From: Fasciola hepatica
Taxonomy: Eukaryota > Platyhelminthes > Trematoda > Plagiorchiida > Fasciolidae
Direction of reading: 5' to 3'
Assembly: GCA_948099385.1 (NCBI GenBank)
Contig: CANUEZ040000029.1
Span: 3,069,501 to 3,133,500, forward strand
DNA length: 64,000 nt
Notes under the pieces: generated by a model
The model's input: only the letters and a program-made list of their open reading frames with translations
What the model was told of the DNA's origin: nothing
Database searches by the model: none
Shown here: piece after piece, positions 55,210 through 64,000 of the stretch
Position numbering within the stretch: position 1 is the stretch's first letter
How the letters are laid out: every line of letters starts with the position of its first letter
Translations under genes and position numbers: made by a program

Positions 55210-57750
55210 CGTAGAAAACGGAGTAGAGTGAGAGATTCGCGAGAAAACTGGACAGAGATACTTGGATGAATTGCTGTGCCACATTTTCAGACCTTTTCCT
55301 AGCCCGATTGAGGAAAAATCTTCCAAAAATATGTATACATCCCGAAAACAGGACTTGATCGATGATCGTATTTCCGTTTAACGGAATGTTACGTAAACCC
55401 AGTCAAATGCAACCGTACAGTCTACAATGAAAGCAACTACGGACGTGCTGTTTTATGTTGTTTTTCCAAAACATTCTGAGCAACTTTTCGAACCGCACGT
55501 GATCCTATTTGACAGCTGTATCAGAATCCGTTGGTCACTCACTAGTATACGATACCGAATCAATTCCAGTATGCCGATTATCAGTTTCAACCGCGAATAA
55601 CAGTCTGATTCGAATTTCAACGATGATCACACAAACGATATGTTAACTGATTCCATGAATGATTCATAGGCTGATCGTACTAGTGACAACCGAGATGAAA
55701 ATCTCACAAAGCAACGGAAATTGTAAAGGTGGAAAGCTCTCTCACTCCGGCACACACACATATATTTGCTGTCAGGACTCGAAACTCAGTTTTCAATTGG
55801 CTGAGTACCACAGATCCAAGAATAAAATTATGTTCGCGAAAATTGAATGGATTTAGACACATTAACAAATTCCACAGCTCATTCACCGGGGAGATGTGAA
55901 CAAACGCAGCATGATACATACTAACGAACGTGTATAACAATGAGATGAAACGAAGAAAATCGTACTTCTTTATATTTAAAAGCAGACACACACAAAAGTG
56001 ACAATTCTGCATCAGATCCACGCTTGTACGTATACTACATCTTATTCGGATTCGTCTTGAACCGGCTGCGATGCATTTAAATGACTGCAACATAACGTGC
56101 AGAACATATACGTGAACAATGTTTCACGTAGGGAGATCACTGATCTCATCACCTGACAGTACATAGTGGCCTACCAATCGAACACCTGTTATCGTATGAA
56201 CCATCTTTCGAGTTTAAAGTATGCAGTACACAAATTAGCATTATAGGTGATCAGCTGTTGTAGTACAACCTTTCATTGTAGCGCGACATACTAGAGCTCG
56301 TTATCAGCTGACAACGTTTTGTTCACGTGACCGACACGCTATGAATACTTAGTTACTCATCATTCGACTTCGAATAGATCAAATCAAAAAGTTCGGTAAA
56401 TTCGGTACCCATAGAACCCCAAAAATTAGAAGCTAAGCGAACTGGTCCGATTTTATAGATCATTCGTGTACCGGTCTTGTAGTGGTGTCTATTTTACGTC
56501 CCAAACCGATACATTGGTAATGCTGCAGTGCTTCAACGATACGCTTCCCTATCAGATGATGATTGCGTGCACAGAGCTCTAAAACCTGTTAAATTGCTCA
56601 GCACTGTTCATCTTTCTTCTTTGTTCTAACCTTCTTTGATGAGAAGACAACAACTTGTGTGCATTCTGGGATTCCAGGTGCGGGGGAGGAGGTTGGTGAA
56701 AACATTTGCATCAAGTTCCCACTGAAAAATACGAAAATAAGACCTCACCGTTTCGAAACCCAAAGAGTGTTCCGGGTGCATTGTGTCCATTGCGAGAGAT
56801 GCTAACGTATTCACCCAAATCGTTTAGCCTTCTCCGGGACGCGTGAGGAGTGCGCGCGTGTGTACACTATAGATGTGTGTGAGGGACGAGAGAAAAATCG
56901 ATAGGTCCCACCATCTCTGCCAGAGGCGTGTACACTTGTGCGGAGACTTGGGCGTCCGTCAGAGCCCGTGCCCGTTCACTACCAAATTGAATGGTTAAAA
57001 CCAGACTGACACGAACGCACCCCCGCGTATAGGCGATGGGCAAGGTTTCCTAACTGTACAAGAGAGACAGAGAACGAATGAAGCCCCTTTCGGAGGTGGA
57101 GAAATGCCGAAGGGAAAGTAAAGCGACGGGTTTAGCCAACCAGTGTATTCTCTTGGCCCGGGGTTTACAAAGCCCACGGCTGTTTGTCTGTCGATCTATT
57201 TCCCTCACTCGCGTGAGCCAGTCATTGCCTGAGTGTTCGCCATAACTGATTCGCACGAATGACTCACCTTAGTTCAGCGTCGGTTTGTTTGTCCCACCGA
57301 ACACACCGCATTCTTGATTGTGAGGAGTCGAAACAAACGGGGCCTGAAACACCGTGTGTGTTTGTATGTGGGCGGGTGGGATAGAGAAAGGTGGCTAGAA
57401 CAATAAGCCATATGACCTTGGCTGAGAATCAATGTAGATGCGCTCAATTCGCGATCGAAGCTGCAGAGCACAATTCAGCCCATAATAATATGGGACAGCG
57501 ACTTGTGAAGCACTGTCTTGATAAACACAATATGTAAAACTATGAACGACAGTCCACTGGGCAAGGATTAAGATAGATGCTCACGGACATAGGACCACAT
57601 GTGCCTGGACAACAGCGCACTATGTCCCCTTGGTTTTTCTGGCCGTTGTACTCTGAAGAGCCTTCGAGAACTACCAAAGTATCAAAGTAAGTGAAGCAGC
57701 AATATCAAAAATGACCTGAAGTTTCGTAAGAAAGAGCGAACTACACAAGC
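55210..57750. other. Unassigned non-coding DNA
   Basis: No recognisable domain. The longest frame (55704-56093 on the - strand, 129 codons) has hydrophobic patches but no motif and no supporting context. Confidence 0.4.
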
Positions 57751-57754
57751 CGGG

Positions 57755-57890
57755 CAGTCACCTCCGGGTGGTGATCAAATGGTCACCAAGGTGGACACCA
57801 CACCCTTCGAATCCTCACGCTGCTGCCGGTCACTTTCCCCAACTGGAGAGCCTATAACTGGCCGTTATCACCCTTCCTGAAGTAGTGAAT
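57755..57890 (+). repeat. SINE-like dispersed repeat (relative at 21517-21660)
   Basis: Contains GGTGATCAAATGGTCACC, CCCTTCGAATCC (B-box-like) and GCTGCTGCCGGTC in the same order as the 21.5-kb copy. Confidence 0.5.
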
Positions 57891-57995
57891 TATTATCATA
57901 TGGTTAAAGCAAGCAACCAAATAAAATGAAGCGATTACTTGATTTGACATGCATACTGAACAGCAGTTGAGTCACTGGATTGGGGTTAGCACTGA

Positions 57996-58007
57996 GGGGG
58001 GGGGGGG
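57996..58007. repeat. Poly-G run
   Basis: Twelve consecutive G residues. Confidence 0.9.
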
Positions 58008-58059
58008 TGGTAAACATTATTGTCTACCAATACAATACACGTCACTCTCAAGACATATC

Positions 58060-59030
58060 AAGCAAAGTACATGCTTTGTGCACCCGAAAAATCGTCAATA
58101 AAATAAACGTGTTTAACGGAGCGAGTTAAGGATATTGGCAGTGATAGAATATAAGTTGGCGAAGAATCGAGCCAGGTAAAGAACTGCAGAGGATTTGCAA
58201 GCTCTAGTAAGAGCAAAAAATATCTGTAATGGGAAAGGGTGGTATTTGTTGGTATGCGGCTTACTAACATGGAGCATCCAAACACATTAACGACTCGAAT
58301 GATTCTCTCGATTATGCAATTTAGATTACGCATTGGTTCAAAAGGGCAAAACCACAGGAATAATAGTCGAGACATGGAAATAACTGATTTTTACTAACCA
58401 ACAAGGTAATGGTAAATTTGGTCCTGAACCGATGTTCCTGGAACAGGATTATCACCGCGATGAGTGCCAGTCGTTGATTGCGTGATAAGTTCATATAATA
58501 TAGTGAGTTACTCGGCAGTCGGTTGGATATTTTACTTAATAGGTATGATTAAGGTTTACAGCGGAACTCGGTCGGATGGGTAGTGGAAGAACAGAACACC
58601 TAACTACCAAAACAAAAAGTAACTACTTTCGATGTCTCAAATATTCTGTATTCATTTTGTGCTACTATCTAAAAACGAGTAGGATAAGTTCCTAACAAAA
58701 AGAATAGGAAGGGCTTGTAACAAGAAGAAATTTCTTCCCCATGTATCACTTGAGGTATTTAAATATATAGCACTGGGTAAAGGAGAGTATCTGTGCAGCT
58801 AGGGAACTGATCAACAAATCTGCTCGAAAACGAGTGATATATGGTTCAGGTAGAAAACTTGCCCATTGCGGTTTCTGAAACTTTACCGACCTCACTTCAG
58901 AAAACTGGCGGCAGTTCAATCCCTCCATGATAACGCCAGATTATTTTAAACAGTTGACCGAGACGAGCTGACAAATGTCGACACTTTGCAGCGGTTTCAT
59001 TTTTTTGAATAGACCCGAATGCTAAAAGTC
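58060..59030. other. Unassigned non-coding DNA
   Basis: Nothing recognisable was found. Confidence 0.4.
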
Positions 59031-59033
59031 ACA

Positions 59034-59099
59034 GACCCCGACGGGATTCCAATCCACGCTTTGGTACTCCGTGTGCTCTATCAACTGAGCTACGAGGCC
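59034..59099 (-). pseudogene. tRNA-like sequence (tRNA-derived repeat)
   Basis: On the - strand GGCCTCG and CGGGGTC can pair across seven positions with two G-T pairs. The D arm is canonical (TAGCTCAGTTGATAGAGC). The B box is degenerate (GGATTGGAATCCC) and the anticodon arm is poor: CACG/CGTG close an 11-base loop containing GTACC. At 66 bases it is short for a tRNA. Probably a SINE head. A 22-base inverted repeat (TGGGATCC...GGATCCCA, 59215-59236) lies just upstream in its sense. Confidence 0.6.
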
Positions 59100-59239
59100 A
59101 CGCCAAGGGCTTCGGAATTTTTGCAAACGGAATAAACAGTTTGCGAGAAGTCCGGAGCCTTTAGCACGATCTTCTAGCTCTGCTAGCAGCGCACACGCGG
59201 TACTTCAGCGTGGGTGGGATCCATGCCTGGATCCCAATC

Positions 59240-60865
59240 CCGTTGGGGTTGACGAATTTTAACTTTGGGATCAATTCAAAATTTCACTTTCTATGATCCC
59301 CTCTAAATGTCTTGTTATTCCGTACTGTAAATATTGCAATTAGTGCATCGTCATTGTCTACTATAGGCGTATCAATACTAAAGGTATGTCCAGAAGTGGC
59401 AGTCAGGCTATGAGCACGGTTACCCAGATTTTTCACTGACCATCGTCGAGAAAATCAGATGTGTTCCCCTCGAAGACGCCGGGTGGACAAGCTTCCATTG
59501 ACCTGAGGGAGCGAGCTTGCCTCTGTAGTCACGCTTGCAGTGAGACTGATTGTCGTAAACAAATCCGGTTAGCCCAGCGGGATGACTAGCCCACGGGTGT
59601 GCACCAGATGCGCGAACCCTCCGGTGTTACGTGTGCATTGGCTAGAAAATTGTCTCATTCGGTGATTACCGTACCCCCATCATTTTGCTAAGACAGAAAA
59701 TCAACGCTATGCACCGAGTGATGCTCGGTAGCTCAGGAGGGGTTAGTAACAAAACTACCTCGCATCGGGTTTTGGAAAGTATTCGAATCGGCCCATGGCA
59801 AATCGGCCTATTTTATCTCATTATGAATCCTGTGCAGTCGTTAGGTTCACAATACGGCAATCAAAATAATATGGTGTCAAATCAATTATGACACAAGGGT
59901 ATAAAAAAGAATAATGCGTGGGAAATACTATTTGGTCATCATTACACGATCAAAGTACGGCATCGGTGAATCTTTGCGCAAAAGAGAGTATGGCCAAATG
60001 TAGTACGCGTCCTAAACAGAGTTAGGGACTGTAGTGATATTTTGAAGCTAAAATGAGCTAATCAAGTTTATCTGAAGTATGAACGTTTGTTTAGAGCCAG
60101 ATTTTCGTGTAAATACATAGTTGTGCGTTTCTGTTCTATATTATTATTATTACTATGTTATCATTGTGTAAAATATTATTTGGTACATTCGGAACGTAAA
60201 CACTAAGTGAAATCATGTGCCGTAAGTGCAAACCCGTAGACTTTATTTTGAATGCTTACCTATTTCATTAATTAATCAGTTTACTGTTCTCATATGATAG
60301 GGAACGCGCTTGAATAAATATTCAAAAGTTGAGAGTTGGTCAAGGTTTTGCTTACCGCGAGTAATATTTGCGAATACTGGTATGCGACAATACAATACGC
60401 ACGTGCAAATGTGTCCATGCAAAGTGGATGGTGAACTTCTGATAACCATCGGTCTGACGTAGAGCGTTTACAGACCTCCAGGGGCCGGAGCACTGGTGTG
60501 CAGCCTTCTTGTCTAAACATTTCCTCCAAACCAGCTGTATATATGATCTGTTTCGTGAACCGATATTATGATGCAACCACGAAATCACGTTAATAAGATC
60601 GAAAAATGGTCTGTCCACTGTCTAACAACATATAGTTTGTCTGTGTTGTGCACAATGCTAAATGACGTTTCATAGACTATTACCAAGTATTTCTACAGGT
60701 CTGAGCAATAAATGTCTTACCACAGGTTGCTTATGCTACTGCGTTACACATCATATTAACAGTGATACTCGGATTTTGTCGAAACCGGTAACCCAGTCTG
60801 CTTCCATTGCAGATATTTCTAGAACACGTTAACCGGAATTCACTATATGTATAAAAACTTTAACG
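59240..60865. other. Unassigned non-coding DNA
   Basis: No supported gene. Frames at 60290-60618 on the - strand show no motif I recognise. Confidence 0.4.
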
Positions 60866-60870
60866 TTATA

Positions 60871-61140
60871 TTAAATGTTCAAATTGTTGTGTAGCGTTCT
60901 GTTTGCCCAGCAGCATTCGCTTCGGGCACGGTTCTTGCACTTTGTGGTATGTTGCGACATTTTTCCACAATAGCCATTTTCAATTGCTATATTGCTTGTG
61001 GCCGCTTGAAGTGAACCTTGTGTTTCAAATGCCCCCACAAATAATAAATCTAGTGGAGTGATATTTAGTGAGCCTGGTGGCAATTCGCGTGAGCCTCCAC
61101 GGTCGATCCATTTCCCGAGGAACGCCTCATCACAATACAC
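60871..61140 (-). pseudogene. Tc1/mariner-superfamily transposase fragment
   Basis: An 89-codon - strand frame reads EAFLGKWIDRGGSRELPPGS, then NITPLDLLFVGAFETQGSLQ. This parallels the RFPGRWIGRGG...WPPRSPDLTPLDFFLWG block of IS630/Tc1/mariner transposases, where the third catalytic Asp lies in the PDLTPLD motif. Here PD is changed to LN, although the later Asp is retained. Upstream catalytic blocks are absent. No terminal repeats were found. Confidence 0.68.
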
Positions 61141-61593
61141 ACGACATGCGTTAAATCAGACCTCCATCGGTGCCTCTTAGAGTAGGAATCATGGTAGTAG
61201 CACCTTTCTTTTAGCCACTTAACTCACACTTACTCGCTCAGTATCGTCCAGTCGATAGCAAAATGAATCCAGAAGTCGATCCGATGAGTAATGTATACAT
61301 TCTTATGCGGCGTACCTCGGATTACGATTAGTATCGTGAGACAACCTACTGGACTCTATGCGCATGGGATTAATCGTAGTTCTTTATCGTGATTATTGTG
61401 TTTCTCCGAAAATAAGTCCTAGCATGATGTCTCAGGACGATAATCAAGTGGGCGCCATTTTATTAAAAAAACGGCTCCTACACCACGCTTACCACTATCA
61501 AATTGTATGCATAGAGGTAAGGTGTGATCATAGTATGTTAAGACTGCGGCCTTCACGATAAGCCGTTTTATGCGATCAATTGCTAATTGCTGT

Positions 61594-62395
61594 TCATCCG
61601 CCCATATCCATGTTCCTCCCCACCTTCTTTCGGCCGATCGATCTCATTAGCTCTGCTAACTCCGGTAAGAATCTGTTCAGGTAGCTGATCATCCCGTTAA
61701 AACGTGAGACACCTTTCAAATCGGTTGGCTCAGGCATATTTTCAATCGCACTCATGTTTTCCGGATCCGGTTTGATACTTTCGCTAGTGAGAATGTGGTC
61801 GTGGAACTTGACTGATATTCGACAAAGTGTCAACTTGTCCCGTTTCAGTTTAATCCCAGCACGGATAAGACGCTGCAGAAAAGAATCGAAATTTCCGTTG
61901 TTTTCCTATATTTATGCCAAAAATTAGAATACAACCTGTTACGCGAAACGCTTCAGATAAGTCGTCCACCACTTGGAGAATTCTCTTTCGGAATATTCCG
62001 CTCGATGCTCTCAGGCCGAAAGGTAATCGCTTCCAACGATAACGGCTATACGGTGTGCCAAATGTGGTCAAATAATTCAAGACTTCATTCAACTCTAAAT
62101 GCCGAAACGCAGAAACTAAATCAACTTTCGTGAAGCACCACGTGTTTCATGACTCAATAAGAATGTCGTCAAAAGCAGGTAGCGAAAGATGCTCCCGCTT
62201 GAGTGCTTTGTTTAATGGTTTGGGATCAACGCAAATGCGAAGTTCTCCGGACGCCTTTGTCACAGTCACAATGTGATTCACCCAATCTGTAGGATCATTA
62301 GCTTTGACCAAGACGTCTTTCGAGATGAAGATGTCCAACTCGCGTTCAAATCGTCCTTCAACTGCGTATGGAATACGTCTTGTAGGTAGTGCCAC
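61594..62395 (-). pseudogene. Gypsy reverse transcriptase remnant
   Basis: Three - strand frames: 62147-62395 (RIPYAVEGRFERELDIF, DWVNHIVTVTKASGELRICV DPK), 61850-62092 (YRWKRLPFGLRASSGIFRKR, VVDDLSEAFRVTGCILIF) and 61594-61833 (SVKFHDHILTSESIKPDPEN, GVSRFNGMISYLNRFLPELA). The catalytic Y-V/A-D-D box, expected right after VTGC, has been lost by a small deletion, leaving ILIF. The enzyme would be inactive. Confidence 0.88.
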
Positions 62396-62418
62396 GGGTT
62401 CTGCGGATTCATGTACGT

Positions 62419-62850
62419 TTAATGCCGCCCTTCCTGGAAGTTTTCCTTATTTCTCATCCAAAACAGAGGCCTGTTTTTCAAGTAATATTCGACATTATCA
62501 GATACACGGTGAATGGATGAATCAAAGTAGAACGACACCAAACCCAAGTTTTCGATGGATTCACATCCGAGGATTGGAACATAGCCTTGGTCGACGACAA
62601 CAAAATTTGAGTGATGAATATCCATCTTTGGGATTGACGACTTGCAGCATTGTCTTGCCCCTTGGATGAACCCTACTACCGTTCTACATAATGAGTCGCT
62701 TCTGTGTTGGTATCGATCCAGTACTAGACAGAGCGTTCATAGGCACGACGGTCACCGATGCTCCCGGATCAAACTGGAAATCCACTTATCCACTCACCAA
62801 CGTTTTGGCAAAAACATTCTTTCACGTTGCCGGCATCTGAACCTCATTCA
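62419..62850 (-). pseudogene. Gypsy protease-like remnant
   Basis: The - strand between gag and RT reads VDFQFDPGASVTVVPMNAL (~62720-62785), where D-P-G-A replaces the normal D-T-G-A or D-S-G-A active site. YSSLKFCCRR and VPILGCESIENLGLVSFYF follow, the latter the usual protease-to-RT linker (..PLLGL.s...L.L...). The changed active site and several frame shifts indicate loss of function. Confidence 0.7.
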
Positions 62851-63400
62851 CTTGATCTGTGTTGTGATTTTGTTCTTTGTCCACTGTTTGCTTGAGGAAA
62901 ATTTTGACGTGAAATAGTTGCACTTCTTGCAGTTATCACAAGGTTTGCCCCAGGCCGGACAGTTGTCTCTTCCCGCGAAGTGTAGCCTGCCACAAAACTG
63001 ACACTCCGTCTTTGGCACCGTGCGTGTCTCCGATGTTACTTTGTGCAGACCACGCGGATCTGACGCATTCAATGTCTCCGTGCGTTTTCAGGCTGCTTCA
63101 TCACCTCGACAGATGTCGACGCACTGTTGGAGTGATAATTTCGGAATCTCCAACAATCTCTTAGTCGCGGTGAGGTCACGTAATCCAGTCACAGTCCGGT
63201 CCTGCACAAGACTCGCTTCTAGACAGGTTCAAAAATTTTATGGTCATGCCAGCGGTCTTAACGGCAACACAAAAGACTCGAAGGATTCACCACGCCCCTG
63301 TGTCCGTTGGTTAAAAACAGAACGCTCGTATGTTTCGTTGCACCCACTGTTTTTAACCGTCCCACTAACTCCAGTGAGAAGACTTTGCTGCTCTTGAATC
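62848..63400 (-). pseudogene. Gypsy gag remnant with zinc-knuckle-like end
   Basis: The upstream part (63400-63080) reads ERSVFNQRTQGRGESFESFV in one frame and RDRTVTGLRDLTATKRLLEI with CVDIC in another, the typical F..R.Q..GE....F and L.KC..IC pattern of Gypsy gag. The frame at 62848-63072 has CQFCGRLHFAGRDNCPAWGK PCDNCKK, a CX2C-x-H-x-C knuckle-like end. Stops interrupt the upstream part. Confidence 0.82.
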
Positions 63401-63409
63401 ATCTCAGTT

Positions 63410-64000
63410 TATTAGCACAGGACATTGTTTATATAAGAAGAAACAGTCACTGTCACCAATCGTTGCAACACAAACTAATTGGTCCGTACCTGCACTAAGT
63501 AGGCTGCTCTCTGATTGGCGATATGACCAGCTATCATTGATAGGAATCTGTTCGCGTCTTATCGATCCGCTGGCTCCAGCACTGACCTGAATTCTGCACA
63601 CGCTGGTTACTAATGGGACTTGGCAGACCATCGAACATGAGTCAACACACACCCTCAAAGTGACCAAGACAAATCACTCAAGTTTAAGCATAACCGTCGT
63701 TCAGTGACCGTTATCCCCATCGGAATCACATAAAAAGTCATTGATGATGCGAAGCACCGCTGGTGCGATGGTGTGACGAAACAGCAGAAGCTGGATGGCC
63801 TTTGATTCACGCTCCATAACACAATGTCCGAAAATCTTCATACTGCGTTCGCCAGTGCCTCTGGTTATCAACCAATCGAAGTATTTGACCTACGAACTTA
63901 ATAGATGCACTGGTTTGACAAACCGGGCGACATACAACTCATACCAATATGAAATCAAGCATGATGCTAACGCAGCATCAAGAACTACGGAAAAATTAAC
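63410..64000. other. Unassigned non-coding DNA
   Basis: No domain or repeat is recognised to the end of the window. It may contain the Gypsy 5' end, but no LTR pair is visible. Confidence 0.4.

Larger units (their letters stand above)
61430..63400 (-). mobile_element. Ty3/Gypsy retrotransposon remnant (gag to RNase H)
   Basis: Domains are in Gypsy order on the - strand: gag (~63400-62850), protease (~62790-62720), RT (62395-61600) and the start of RNase H (to ~61430). No LTRs or integrase were recognised. It belongs to a different lineage from the 1.8-4.6 kb copy: it has a CX2C-rich gag end and a K02A2.6-like RT. Confidence 0.85.

Noticed and set aside
55704..56093. 129-codon - strand frame as a possible membrane protein
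   Set aside because: Hydrophobic patches only. No start context, splice evidence or similarity is visible, and the length is plausible by chance in 64 kb.

Overview
The window looks like gene-poor eukaryotic DNA. It has no operons, no ribosome binding sites and no host gene I can defend. Long microsatellites alternate with decayed retrotransposons. The mix is RTE-like and CR1-like LINEs, Ty3/Gypsy, BEL/Pao, a Penelope-like GIY-YIG remnant, Tc1/mariner scraps, and a tRNA-derived SINE carrying a hammerhead ribozyme. This suggests a flatworm, most likely a digenean trematode. That assignment is an inference from repeat content, and no species can be named.

Layout. 0.8-9.3 kb: five ACT-rich trinucleotide blocks, most bordered by copies of one ~180-250 bp sequence in direct or inverted orientation. 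A Ty3/Gypsy fragment (1.80-4.57 kb, + strand) lies inside a near-perfect pair of these inverted arms. 12.4-19.6 kb: a decayed CR1-like LINE on the - strand, split by an RTE-like LINE on the + strand (~14.1-17.9 kb). 20.9-21.2 kb: a short element with a foldback 5' end, a decayed hammerhead and a probable target duplication; a deleted relative sits at 37.5 kb. 24.4-27.6 kb: long CTGA, CT and AT microsatellites and two more LINE fragments. 29.7-36.1 kb: a BEL/Pao element on the - strand with two 372-bp LTRs, but with broken ORFs and a deleted integrase core. 37.1-39.6 kb: another decayed RTE. 40.0-40.7 kb: a Penelope-like GIY-YIG remnant between inverted terminal repeats. 42.6-43.0 kb: an RTE tail. 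46.7-48.5 kb: a jockey/CR1-type LINE on the - strand. 50.0 kb: a near-perfect palindrome. 52.5-52.7 kb: tRNA-derived SINE with a complete hammerhead ribozyme. 53.3-53.9 and 60.9-61.1 kb: Tc1/mariner transposase scraps. 61.4-63.4 kb: a decayed Ty3/Gypsy element on the - strand.

How the parts relate. Nothing forms a cellular pathway. The story is nested insertion: RTE into CR1, and a short TSD-flanked element into an RTE. Short non-coding retroposons probably depend on LINE machinery, and the BEL element must have been copied with help from a complete relative. The most notable signals are the two hammerheads sharing one architecture, the foldback-hammerhead element, and the ACT-associated inverted-repeat family. 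I do not see a convincing new protein-based system.
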